64,000 nt of DNA from Streptomyces sp. Ru62 (lineage in GTDB: Bacteria; Actinomycetota; Actinomycetes; Streptomycetales; Streptomycetaceae), in contig NZ_PQSU01000004.1 in NCBI RefSeq assembly GCF_002920615.1, positions 124,001 to 188,000 on the forward strand. The letters are read 5' to 3'. Below are positions 32,740-41,569 of the stretch, one piece after another. Position numbers and translations under genes: made by a program. Each line of letters begins with the position of its first letter. The stretch's first letter is position 1. The notes below the pieces were generated by a model, which was given only the letters and a program-made list of their open reading frames with translations, had not been told where the DNA came from and did not search any database.

Positions 32740-33528
32740 ATGACGGCGTCGATCCCCCTCCGCACCAGCAGCCGGCTCGTCCCCCCGCTCGGCCGCCGCC
32801 GCCCGGCCCCGCCGGCCCTCGTGCTGGTCGCCCACGGCAGCCGGAACCCCCGGGCCCTCACCACCGTACGGGCCCTCATGGACCGGGTCCGCGCGCTGCG
32901 CCCCGGCCTCCCGGTCCACCTCGGCCACATCGAGCTGAACGAGCCCCTGCTCCCCGACACCCTCGCCGCCCTCGGTGACACCTCGGCCGTCCTGGTCCCG
33001 CTCCTCCTCGCCCGCGGCTACCACGTCAAGCAGGACATCCCCGAGATGGCGGCGGCCTCACCGGTACGCGCGCACATGGCCACCCCGCTCGGCCCCCACC
33101 CCCTCCTCGCCGAGGCCCTGCACGCCCGTCTGCTGGAGGCCGGCTGGCCGGCGGCCATGGACGACGCCGCCGGCCGTGGGACCGCGGTCGTCCTCGCCGC
33201 GGCCGGTTCCCGCGACCCCGACTCGGCCACGGACACCCGGCACACGGCCCGCCTCCTCTCCGCCCGCCTGGGCGTCCCGGTGCTCCCCGCGTACGCCTCG
33301 GCGGCGACCCCGACGGTTCCGACGGCTCTGCGTGCCCTGGCGGCAAGGGGCCGCCACCGAGTGGCGGTGGCGTCCTGTTTCACGGCCCCTGGCCGCTTCG
33401 CGACCCAGTGCGCGGGGGCGGCGCCGTGGATCGCTTCGGCACCCCTGGGCGCCCACGAGGCGATGGCGCGCCTGGTCCTGCACCGCTACGACCAGAGCCT
33501 GTCCACCCGGTCGACCGAAGCAGCGTGA
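32740..33528 (+). CDS. Sirohydrochlorin chelatase (CbiX/SirB type)
   Basis: The 262-aa protein has two related CbiX half-domains. PALVLVAHGSRNPRA (about 26-40) contains the metal-binding His, and LLARGYHVKQDIP (about 90-102) the second. The second half has VVLAAAGSRDPDSATDTR and YASAATPTVP. It inserts Fe(II) (or Co(II)) into sirohydrochlorin. Siroheme is needed by NirB, so it fits the nitrogen block. The first 25 residues are basic and Pro-rich with no domain. A dispersed repeat overlaps its stop region. Confidence 0.85.
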   Translation: MTASIPLRTSSRLVPPLGRRRPAPPALVLVAHGSRNPRALTTVRALMDRVRALRPGLPVHLGHIELNEPLLPDTLAALGDTSAVLVPLLLARGYHVKQDIPEMAAASPVRAHMATPLGPHPLLAEALHARLLEAGWPAAMDDAAGRGTAVVLAAAGSRDPDSATDTRHTARLLSARLGVPVLPAYASAATPTVPTALRALAARGRHRVAVASCFTAPGRFATQCAGAAPWIASAPLGAHEAMARLVLHRYDQSLSTRSTEAA

Positions 33529-33602
33529 GGGGCGCGGGGCCGTATCGATGTGCGGCTCCGCCGCGGGGGCGCGGTCGACCACGACGGACCCGCGGCCGCC
33601 CC
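33527..33602. repeat. Dispersed Streptomyces GC-rich repeat
   Basis: GAGGGGCGCGGGGC, then GTATCGATGTGCGGCTCCGC and CGACCACGACGGACCCGC form the longer version of an intergenic element that I recall in many Streptomyces genomes. It contains internal dyads (GCGGCTCCGCCGC) and probably ends the chelatase transcript. Confidence 0.55.
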
Positions 33603-33642
33603 ACAACAGAATCCGGCAGGCGATTGGGCTTACTGTCGACCC

Positions 33643-34917
33643 ATGGAAGGCACCGCACTCTCCACGGCATACGACCCGACGTCAGTCGAGCGCTGGGCCC
33701 CCGAACCCGACAAACGCCCGGGCCGCACAGCCTTCCAACGCGACCGCGCCCGCATCCTCCACTCCGCCGCCCTGCGCCGCCTCGCGGACAAGACGCAGGT
33801 GGTCACCCCGGGGACGCACGACCAGGCCTGGGACCCCAGCCCCCGCACCCGCCTCACCCACTCCCTCGAATGCGCCCAGGTCGGCCGGGAGCTGGGCGCC
33901 GCCCTCGGCTGTGACCCCGACCTGGTCGAGGCGGCCTGTCTCGCCCACGACCTCGGTCATCCCCCCTTCGGTCACAACGGCGAGACCGCGCTGAACGAGT
34001 TCGCCGACGACTGTGGCGGCTTCGAGGGCAACGCCCAGTCCCTCAGGCTCCTCACCCGCATCGAGCCCAAACGGTTCACCCCCGAGGGTTCCGTCGGCCT
34101 GAACCTGACCCGCGCCACCCTGGACGCCGCCACCAAGTACCCGTGGCAGCGCGGCACCCACCCCACCGACCCGGCGTCGCGGAAGTTCGGCGTGTACGAG
34201 GACGACCGCCCGGTGTTCGACTGGGTCAGACGCCATGCCCCCGGCACCCGTACCTGCTTCGAGGCGCAGGTCATGGACTGGTCGGACGACGTCGCCTACT
34301 CGGTGCACGACGTCGAGGACGGCCTGCACGCCGGCCACATCGACCCCAACTGCCTGCACGCCGAGCCGGAACGGCGGGCGGTCTTCGAGGTCGCCATCGG
34401 CCGGTACGTCCCCGTGGACACCGACCCCGCCGAACTCGCCGCCGCGCTGGACCGCCTCCAGGACGAGGAGTGGTGGCCGCACGGCTACGACGGCACGGCG
34501 GTCGCCCAGGCCCGTCTGAAGGACGCCACCAGTCAGCTCATCGGCCGGTTCTGCCTGGCCGCCGAGGCCGCCACCCGCGCCGCGTACGGCGCCGGCCCGC
34601 TCACCCGGTACGACGCCGAACTCGTCGTACCCCGGGCCACCCGCATGGAGTGCGCGGTGCTCAAGGCGGTCGCGGACCGGTACGTGATGCAGCGCGCGGA
34701 GCAGGAGCGGCTGCGCGCCGACCAGCGGGTCATCGTCGCCGAGCTGGCCGAGGCGCTGACCGCCCGCGCGCCCGAGGGCCTGGACCCCCAGTTCCGGGCG
34801 CTGTTCGACGCGGCGGACGACGACCGGGCGCGCAAGCGGGTGATCGTGGACCAGATCGCCTCCCTGACCGACGCCTCGGCCCTCTCACTGCACGCGAGAC
34901 TTACGGGGCATATGTGA
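33643..34917 (+). CDS. dgt: Deoxyguanosinetriphosphate triphosphohydrolase-like (HD domain)
   Basis: The 424-aa enzyme belongs to the dGTPase family. [17 protein letters not shown] and [14 protein letters not shown] carry the HD metal ligands (H...HD...), with a third Asp in [12 protein letters not shown]. It hydrolyses dNTPs to deoxynucleosides and triphosphate. Length matches type 2 Dgt proteins. ATG at 33643 is used because the family begins here ([20 protein letters not shown]); the open frame upstream overlaps the repeat. In Streptomyces it commonly lies upstream of dnaG, as here. Confidence 0.94.
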   Translation: MEGTALSTAYDPTSVERWAPEPDKRPGRTAFQRDRARILHSAALRRLADKTQVVTPGTHDQAWDPSPRTRLTHSLECAQVGRELGAALGCDPDLVEAACLAHDLGHPPFGHNGETALNEFADDCGGFEGNAQSLRLLTRIEPKRFTPEGSVGLNLTRATLDAATKYPWQRGTHPTDPASRKFGVYEDDRPVFDWVRRHAPGTRTCFEAQVMDWSDDVAYSVHDVEDGLHAGHIDPNCLHAEPERRAVFEVAIGRYVPVDTDPAELAAALDRLQDEEWWPHGYDGTAVAQARLKDATSQLIGRFCLAAEAATRAAYGAGPLTRYDAELVVPRATRMECAVLKAVADRYVMQRAEQERLRADQRVIVAELAEALTARAPEGLDPQFRALFDAADDDRARKRVIVDQIASLTDASALSLHARLTGHM

Positions 34918-35021
34918 GGGGAACATGACCCTCCGTGCCCTGATCGGGTCACACCCTCTTCCCGCAGCACGCCGTGTGCGGGACGCTCGCATGTGGCGGC
35001 ACCCCTACGAGGAGGCATCAA

Positions 35022-36287
35022 GTGGTCGACGCGGATCAGACATTCGTCATCGTGGGAGGCGGTCTCGCCGGCGCCAAGGCGGCCGAGACGCTCCGGGCGG
35101 AGGGCTTCACCGGCCGCGTGATACTGATCTGCGACGAACGCGACCACCCCTACGAGCGCCCGCCGCTGTCCAAGGGCTATCTGCTCGGCAAGGAGGAGCG
35201 GGACAGCGTCTTCGTGCACGAGCCCGCCTGGTACGCGCGCAACGACGTCGAGCTGCACCTCGGCCAGACCGTGGACCGGATCGACCGCGCGGCCAGGACG
35301 GTCCGCTTCGGTGACGACGGCACGATCGTCCGCTACGACAAACTGCTGCTGGTCACCGGTGCCGAGCCGCGCCGCCTGGACATCCCCGGCACCGACCTGG
35401 CGGGCGTCCACCACCTGCGCCGTCTCGCGCACGCCGAACGCCTCAAGGGCGTCCTGCAGCACCTCGGCCGGGACAACGGGCACCTGGTGATCGCGGGCGC
35501 CGGCTGGATCGGCCTGGAGGTCGCGGCGGCGGCCCGGAGCTACGGCGCGGAGGTCACGGTGATCGAACCGGCGCCGACCCCGCTGCACGGTGTGCTCGGC
35601 CCCGAGCTGGGCAACGTCTTCGCCGAGCTGCACCGCGAACACGGCGTCCGCTTCCACTTCGGCGTGCGGCTCACCGAGATCGTCGGCCAGGACGGCGTGG
35701 TCCTCGCGGCCCGCACGGACGACGGCGAGGAGCACCCGGCGCACGACGTCCTCGCGGCGATCGGCGCGGCACCCCGGGTCGCCCTCGCGGAGGCGGCCGG
35801 CCTGGAGATCGCCGACCGGGCGCACGGCGGCGGCATCGTCGTCGACGAACGGCTGCGCACCTCCGACCCCGACATCTACGCGGCCGGCGACGTGGCGTCC
35901 TTCCCGCTCGCCCTGTTCGACACCCGGCTGCGCGTCGAGCACTGGGCGAACGCGCTGAACGGCGGCCCGGCGGCGGCACGCGCGATGCTCGGCGAGGAGG
36001 CGGCCTACGACCGTGTGCCGTACTTCTTCACCGACCAGTACGACCTGGGCATGGAGTACAGCGGATGGGCTCCGCCGGGGTCCTACGACGAGGTGGTGAT
36101 CCGGGGCGACGCCGGGAAGCGCGAGTTCATCGCGTTCTGGGTGAAGGAGGGACGCGTGCTGGCCGGGATGAACGTGAACGTGTGGGATGTCACAGAGCCG
36201 ATCCAGAAGCTGATCCGTTCCCGGGCCCAGGTGAACACCGAGGCGCTCTCCGACCCGCACGTACCCCTCGACAGCCTCGCCCCATGA
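35022..36287 (+). CDS. Ferredoxin/rubredoxin reductase-type FAD oxidoreductase
   Basis: The 421-aa flavoprotein has TFVIVGGGLAGAKAAETL (FAD), HLVIAGAGWIGLEVAAAA (NAD(P)H) and DIYAAGDVASFP (FAD Asp). The C-terminal domain with YFFTDQYDLGMEYSGWA is typical of BphA4-type ferredoxin reductases. It passes electrons from NADH to a ferredoxin, possibly for P450s or dioxygenases elsewhere. GTG at 35022 has GAGGAGG eight bases upstream. No ferredoxin gene is adjacent. Confidence 0.9.
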   Translation: MVDADQTFVIVGGGLAGAKAAETLRAEGFTGRVILICDERDHPYERPPLSKGYLLGKEERDSVFVHEPAWYARNDVELHLGQTVDRIDRAARTVRFGDDGTIVRYDKLLLVTGAEPRRLDIPGTDLAGVHHLRRLAHAERLKGVLQHLGRDNGHLVIAGAGWIGLEVAAAARSYGAEVTVIEPAPTPLHGVLGPELGNVFAELHREHGVRFHFGVRLTEIVGQDGVVLAARTDDGEEHPAHDVLAAIGAAPRVALAEAAGLEIADRAHGGGIVVDERLRTSDPDIYAAGDVASFPLALFDTRLRVEHWANALNGGPAAARAMLGEEAAYDRVPYFFTDQYDLGMEYSGWAPPGSYDEVVIRGDAGKREFIAFWVKEGRVLAGMNVNVWDVTEPIQKLIRSRAQVNTEALSDPHVPLDSLAP

Positions 36288-36322
36288 CCTCCGCGAGCAC
36301 CGGGACTGTCACCGCACCCCCG

Positions 36323-36334
36323 TAGAATTCACGC
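36323..36334 (+). promoter_or_regulatory. -10 box placed for leaderless dnaG transcription
   Basis: TAGAAT at 36323-36328 is a near-consensus -10 hexamer, and the dnaG GTG begins only six bases after it. No Shine-Dalgarno precedes the GTG. Together this predicts a leaderless transcript. Confidence 0.5.
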
Positions 36335-38239
36335 GTGGCAGGACGGATCAACGACGAGGACGTGAAGGCGGTACGGGACGCGGTCCCGATCGACGCCGTG
36401 GTCTCCGAGTACCTCCAGCTGCGCAACGCGGGCGGCGGCAACCTCAAGGGCCTGTGCCCGTTCCACGACGAGAAGTCGCCGTCCTTCCAGGTCAGCCCCA
36501 GCAAGGGTCTCTTCCACTGCTTCGGCTGCCAGGAGGGCGGCGACACCATCACCTTCGTGATGAAGGTGGACCACCTCTCCTTCTCGGAGGCGGTGGAGCG
36601 GCTGGCCGCGCAGGCCGGCATCACGCTGCGGTACGAGGAGGGCGGGTACAACCCGGCCCACCAGCGCGGTGAGCGCATCCGCCTGGTCGAGGCCCACAAG
36701 ATCGCCGCCCAGTGGTACGCCGAGCAGCTCGCCACCAGCCCCGAGGCCGAGACCGGCCGGGTCTTCCTCGCCGAGCGCGGCTTCGACCAGGCCGCCGCCG
36801 TCCACTTCGGCGTCGGCTACAGCCCCCAGGGCTGGGACCACCTCACCCGCTACCTGCGCGGCAAGGGCTTCACCGACAAGGAGCTGATCCTCTCCGGCCT
36901 CGCCCAGGAGGGCCGCAGGGGACCCATCGACCGGTTCCGGGGCCGGCTGATGTGGCCCATCCGGGACATCGGCGGCGACGTCGTCGGCTTCGGCGCCCGC
37001 AAGCTGTACGAGGCGGACAACGGCCCGAAGTACCTCAACACCCCCGACACGCCGATCTACCGCAAGAGCCAGGTGCTGTACGGCATCGACCTGGCGAAGA
37101 AGGAGATCGCGAAGAGCAGCCGCGCGGTGGTGGTCGAGGGCTACACCGACGTCATGGCCTGCCACCTCGCCGGAGTGACCACCGCGATCGCGACCTGCGG
37201 TACGGCGTTCGGCGGCGACCACATCAAGATCCTGCGCCGTCTCCTCATGGACAACGGCTCGGCCCGGGTGATCTTCACCTTCGACGGCGACGCGGCCGGG
37301 CAGAAGGCCGCCCTGCGCGCCTTCGAGGACGACCAGAAGTTCGCCGCCGAGACGTACATCGCCATCGCGCCGGACGGCATGGACCCGTGCGAACTGCGCC
37401 TCGCCAAGGGCGACGAGGCGGTGGCGGACCTGGTCGAACCGCGCACGCCCCTCTTCGAGTTCGCGCTCCGCCAGATCGTGAGCCGTTACGACCTGGACAC
37501 CCCGGCGGGCCGCGCGGCGGCGCTGGACGAGGCCGCGCCGATCGTCGCCCGGATCAAGAACAGCGGCGCCCAGCACGAGGTCGCCGTCGAGCTGGCCGGC
37601 ATGCTCGGCATCCTCGACACCCAGTTCGTGGTCCGCCGGGTGGCGCAGCTCGCCCGCTGGGCCCGCGAGGGCAAGGGTGCCCAGCAGCAGGACCGGCGCC
37701 GCCCGGCCGACCGCCAGTGGACCGAGGCGCCCCGCCCCGCGAACTCCGGGCCGGCCCTCACCCTGCGCAACCCGGTCTTCGCCGCCGAACGCGAACTGCT
37801 CAAGCTCGCCCTCCAGCGCCCCGAACTGGTCTCCCCGGCCTTCGACGCCTACGGCGTGGACGAGTTCACCGCCCCGCCGTACGCCGCCGTGCGCCAGGCC
37901 ATCGCGGAGGCGGGCGGCGCCGAGTACGGCGTGCCCGACCCGCAGGAGTACCTGGTCCGCGTCCGCGAGGCCGCGCCCGACGACACCGTGCGCGCGATGG
38001 TCACGGAGCTTGCCGTCGAGCCGATCCTGCGCCGCACGGTGGACGAGACGTACGCCGGCACGGTCCTCGTCCAGATCCGCCGCCGCGCCGTCGAGCGCCG
38101 CATCCGCGACATCCAGTCCCAGATGACCCGCCTCTCCACCGCCGGCGACCCGGCCCGGCTGGCCGCCGTACAGAACGAGCTGTGGATCCTCCAGCAGTAC
38201 GACCAGGCGTTGCGCGAGCGGGGCGCGGAGGCGCTGTAG
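36335..38239 (+). CDS. dnaG: DNA primase
   Basis: The 634-aa protein makes RNA primers for replication. The CHC2 zinc domain is at about 41-65 (GLCPFHDEKSPSF, then FHCFGCQEGG). The catalytic TOPRIM core carries VVVEGYTDVMACHLAGV and FTFDGDAAGQKAALRAF with the acidic metal ligands. The C-terminal part (about 480-634) is the DnaB-binding domain. Length is normal for actinobacteria. Followed by the HrdA-like sigma gene on the same strand, in the old macromolecular-synthesis arrangement. Confidence 0.97.
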   Translation: MAGRINDEDVKAVRDAVPIDAVVSEYLQLRNAGGGNLKGLCPFHDEKSPSFQVSPSKGLFHCFGCQEGGDTITFVMKVDHLSFSEAVERLAAQAGITLRYEEGGYNPAHQRGERIRLVEAHKIAAQWYAEQLATSPEAETGRVFLAERGFDQAAAVHFGVGYSPQGWDHLTRYLRGKGFTDKELILSGLAQEGRRGPIDRFRGRLMWPIRDIGGDVVGFGARKLYEADNGPKYLNTPDTPIYRKSQVLYGIDLAKKEIAKSSRAVVVEGYTDVMACHLAGVTTAIATCGTAFGGDHIKILRRLLMDNGSARVIFTFDGDAAGQKAALRAFEDDQKFAAETYIAIAPDGMDPCELRLAKGDEAVADLVEPRTPLFEFALRQIVSRYDLDTPAGRAAALDEAAPIVARIKNSGAQHEVAVELAGMLGILDTQFVVRRVAQLARWAREGKGAQQQDRRRPADRQWTEAPRPANSGPALTLRNPVFAAERELLKLALQRPELVSPAFDAYGVDEFTAPPYAAVRQAIAEAGGAEYGVPDPQEYLVRVREAAPDDTVRAMVTELAVEPILRRTVDETYAGTVLVQIRRRAVERRIRDIQSQMTRLSTAGDPARLAAVQNELWILQQYDQALRERGAEAL

Positions 38240-38479
38240 CGGCGGCTACTGCCCGGGTGGCGTGATGGCGAAGTGGGTCAGCGAGCCGCCGCCGGCCGCA
38301 GTTGCCAATCGCATAGTCCGACGAGACGAGTAACCGACCGGTGACGGACCGGACGCAAAAAGTCACCGCACGCCCCTCGTGGCGGGCTTGTGTCGTACTC
38401 CACACTGGGGGCGGTGCCCGAGCCTCGGAGCGCACGCTGCCGCACACCTTCAGCAGCGATCATCCTGGAGGTCGCCCCC

Positions 38480-39604
38480 GTGCAGACCCAGACCCTCACC
38501 CAGACCGACGACAGCACCAGCGCCACCGGCATCACCGCGGACGAGCCGGACGCGGAGGCGGACGTCCTCGCGGCCGTGCCCCCGCAGAGCCGTGCCGGCC
38601 TGCATCCCGAGGCGGAGCCGCCCGCCGACGCGCTCGTGGACGAACCCGAGGAACCCGTCGAGGTCCCGGCCGTCGCCCGGGTCGAATCCGGCGGCCCCTC
38701 CGCCGACCTGTTCCGCCAGTACCTGCGCGAGATCGGCCGCATCCCGCTGCTCACCGCCGCCGAGGAGGTGGAACTGGCCCGCCGGGTGGAGGCCGGCCTG
38801 TTCGCGGAGGAGAAGCTCGGCAACACCCCCGACCTGGACAGCGAACTCGCGCTGGACCTGGACCGGCTCGTCGTCATGGGCCGCATGGCCAAGCGCCGGC
38901 TCATCGAGGCGAACCTGCGGCTCGTCGTCTCCGTGGCCAAGAGGTACGTCGGCCGCGGCCTGACCATGCTCGACCTCGTCCAGGAGGGCAACCTCGGGCT
39001 CATCCGGGCCGTGGAGAAGTTCGACTACGCGCGCGGCTACAAGTTCTCCACCTACGCCACCTGGTGGATCCGGCAGGCCATGTCCCGGGCGCTCGCCGAC
39101 CAGGCCCGCACCATCCGGGTCCCGGTCCATGTCGTCGAGCTGATCAACCGGGTCGTGCGGGTCCAGCGGCGGATGCTCCAGGAGCGCGGCCACGAGCCGA
39201 CGGCGGAGGAGGTCGGCGCCCATCTGGACCTGCCGCCCGAACGGGTCGGCGAGGTGCTGCGGCTCGCCCAGGAGCCGGTGTCGCTGCACGCCCCGGTCGG
39301 CGAGGAGGACGACGTCGCCCTCGGCGACCTCATCGAGGACGGCGACGCGACGAGCCCCGTCGAGTCCGCCGCCTTCCTGCTGCTGCGCGAGCACCTGGAG
39401 GCGGTGCTGTCCACGCTCGGAGAGCGCGAGCGGAAGGTCGTCCAGCTCCGGTACGGCCTGGTCGACGGCCGCCCGCGCACCCTGGAGGAGATAGGCCGCA
39501 TCTTCGGCGTGACCCGCGAACGGATACGGCAGATCGAGTCCAAGACGCTGAACAAGCTCCGGGACCACGCGTTCGCGGACCAGCTCAGGGGCTATCTGGA
39601 CTGA
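38480..39604 (+). CDS. hrdA: Sigma-70 family group 2 sigma factor, HrdA-like
   Basis: The 374-aa sigma has an acidic N-terminus (1-70), then region 1.2 ([16 protein letters not shown]), region 2 with [20 protein letters not shown], region 3 and region 4.2 ([20 protein letters not shown]). The essential HrdB has a far longer N-terminus, so this is a paralogue. The position after dnaG matches hrdA in S. coelicolor as I remember it, so the symbol is by position. GTG at 38480 has TGGAGG nine bases upstream; the frame is open to 38390 but without a better site. Confidence 0.88.
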   Translation: MQTQTLTQTDDSTSATGITADEPDAEADVLAAVPPQSRAGLHPEAEPPADALVDEPEEPVEVPAVARVESGGPSADLFRQYLREIGRIPLLTAAEEVELARRVEAGLFAEEKLGNTPDLDSELALDLDRLVVMGRMAKRRLIEANLRLVVSVAKRYVGRGLTMLDLVQEGNLGLIRAVEKFDYARGYKFSTYATWWIRQAMSRALADQARTIRVPVHVVELINRVVRVQRRMLQERGHEPTAEEVGAHLDLPPERVGEVLRLAQEPVSLHAPVGEEDDVALGDLIEDGDATSPVESAAFLLLREHLEAVLSTLGERERKVVQLRYGLVDGRPRTLEEIGRIFGVTRERIRQIESKTLNKLRDHAFADQLRGYLD

Positions 39605-39634
39605 GGCGGGGCCGCCCCGAGGAGCGGCCCCGCC
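39605..39634. terminator. Bidirectional terminator hairpin
   Basis: GGCGGGGCCGC (39605-39615) and GCGGCCCCGCC (39624-39634) pair perfectly across eight bases, between the convergent sigma and ABC exporter genes. Confidence 0.75.
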
Positions 39635-39640
39635 CGTCCC

Positions 39641-41569
39641 CTAGTCCACCTCGGCGACCGCTTGGGCGAACTGGGCCTTGTACAGCCGGGCGTAGGCCCC
39701 GTCCGCGGCCAGCAGCTCCTCGTGCGCGCCCTGCTCGACGATGGACCCGTTCTCCATCACGAGGATGGTGTCCGCGTCCCGGATGGTCGACAGCCGGTGC
39801 GCGATCACGAACGACGTGCGGCCTGCCGCCAGTTTGGCCATCGCCTTCTGGATCAGCACCTCCGTGCGTGTGTCCACGGAACTCGTCGCCTCGTCCAGCA
39901 CCAGGATCACCGGATCGGACAGGAACGCCCGGGCGATGGTGATGAGCTGCTTCTCACCGGCGCTGACGCCCGTGCCCTCGTCGTCGATCACGGTGTCGTA
40001 GCCGTCGGGCAGGGTGCGGATGAAGCGGTCCGCGTGGGCCGCCCGGGCCGCCTCCTCGATCTCCCCGCGCGTGACCTCGCGCGAGGCGCCGTACGCGATG
40101 TTCTCGGCGATGCTGCCGCCGAACAGCCAGGTGTCCTGGAGCACCATGCCGATCCCGGACCGCAGCTCGTCCCGGGTCATCCTCCGGATGTCGACCCCGT
40201 CCAGGGTGATCCGGCCGCCGGAGACGTCGTAGAACCGCATCAGCAGGTTGACCAGCGTGGTCTTGCCGGCGCCGGTCGGGCCGACGATCGCCACCGTGTG
40301 CCCCGGTTCCACCGTGAGCGACAGGTCCTCGATCAGCGGCTTCTCGGGGTCGTACCGGAACGACACGTGCTCCAGACGCACCCGCCCGCGCAGCTCCTCG
40401 GGCCGCTCGCCCGGCACCGGATCCGCCTCCTGCTCCTCCGCGTCCAGGAGTTCGAAGATCCGCTCGGCCGAGGCGACACCGGACTGCACCAGGTTCGCCA
40501 TCGACGCGACCTGCGTCAGCGGCATGGAGAACTGCCGCGAGTACTGGATGAAGGCCTGCACATCGCCGATGGACAGGGCACCGGACGCGACCCGCAGCCC
40601 GCCGACGACCGCCACCAGCACGTAGTTCAGGTTCGACACGAACATCATCAGCGGCTGCATGACACCGCTGTGGAACTGCGCCTTGAACGCGGCCTGGTAC
40701 AGCGCCTCGTTCTGCTCGGCGAACTGCTGGGCCGACTCATCCTGCCGCCCGAACACCTTCACCAGGGTGTGCCCGGTGTACATCTCCTCGATGTGCGCGT
40801 TCAGTTGGCCGGTGGTGCGCCACTGCTGCACGAAGTGCGGCTGCGAACGCTTGCCGACCCGGGTGGCGACCACGAACGACAGCGGTACGGTGACCAGCGC
40901 GACCAGCGCAAGCAGCCAGGACACCCAGAACATCACCACGAGCACACCGACGATGGTCAGCACCGAGTTGATGAGCTGGCCCATCGACTGCTGGAGCGTC
41001 TGCCCGATGTTGTCGATGTCGTTGGTCGCCCGGGACAGCACCTCACCGCGCTGGCGCTTGTCGAAGTACGACAGCGGCAGCCGCGACAGCTTCGCCTGCA
41101 CGTCCTGGCGCAGCCGGTACATCGTGCGGTTCACGGCCCGGTTGACCAGCCGCGTCGCGACCGCCATCAGCAGGCCGGCGACCAGGAACACACCGAGCGC
41201 GAGCAGCAGGACGTGCCCGACGGCGTCGAAGTCGATGCCCTTGCCGGGCGTGAAGTCGGTGCCCCCCAGCACGTCCGCGATGCGGCCCTGACCGCGCTCG
41301 CGCAGGGAGTCGAGGACCTGCTCCTTGGTGGCACCGGCCGGGAACCGCCGGCCGACGATGCCCGCGAACACCAGGTCGGTGGCCCGGCCGAGGATCTTCG
41401 GGCCGATCACGCTCAGACCCACGCTGATGACCACGCACAGCAGCAGGCAGTAGATCGTGAGGCGTTCCGGTCTGAACTGGGCGACGAGCCGTTTGCCCGA
41501 CCCCTTGAAGTCCATCGAGCGCTGGTCGGGGCCGCCCCCGGCCATCATGCGTCCCATGGGCCCGGCCAT
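39641..41569 (-). CDS. ABC exporter half-transporter, catalytic partner
   Basis: The 642-aa protein has an N-terminal six-helix exporter domain (about 40-365) and a C-terminal nucleotide-binding domain. Walker A is GPTGAGKTTL, the signature VSAGEKQ, Walker B VILVLDEATSSVD with the catalytic Glu, and the H-loop VIAHRLS. The Gly/Met-rich N-terminus (GPMGRMMAGGG) is an extra extension. It starts inside the stop of its partner gene (ATGA), so the two make a heterodimeric exporter of the multidrug/lipid type. Substrate unknown. Confidence 0.93.
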   Translation of the reverse strand: MAGPMGRMMAGGGPDQRSMDFKGSGKRLVAQFRPERLTIYCLLLCVVISVGLSVIGPKILGRATDLVFAGIVGRRFPAGATKEQVLDSLRERGQGRIADVLGGTDFTPGKGIDFDAVGHVLLLALGVFLVAGLLMAVATRLVNRAVNRTMYRLRQDVQAKLSRLPLSYFDKRQRGEVLSRATNDIDNIGQTLQQSMGQLINSVLTIVGVLVVMFWVSWLLALVALVTVPLSFVVATRVGKRSQPHFVQQWRTTGQLNAHIEEMYTGHTLVKVFGRQDESAQQFAEQNEALYQAAFKAQFHSGVMQPLMMFVSNLNYVLVAVVGGLRVASGALSIGDVQAFIQYSRQFSMPLTQVASMANLVQSGVASAERIFELLDAEEQEADPVPGERPEELRGRVRLEHVSFRYDPEKPLIEDLSLTVEPGHTVAIVGPTGAGKTTLVNLLMRFYDVSGGRITLDGVDIRRMTRDELRSGIGMVLQDTWLFGGSIAENIAYGASREVTRGEIEEAARAAHADRFIRTLPDGYDTVIDDEGTGVSAGEKQLITIARAFLSDPVILVLDEATSSVDTRTEVLIQKAMAKLAAGRTSFVIAHRLSTIRDADTILVMENGSIVEQGAHEELLAADGAYARLYKAQFAQAVAEVD

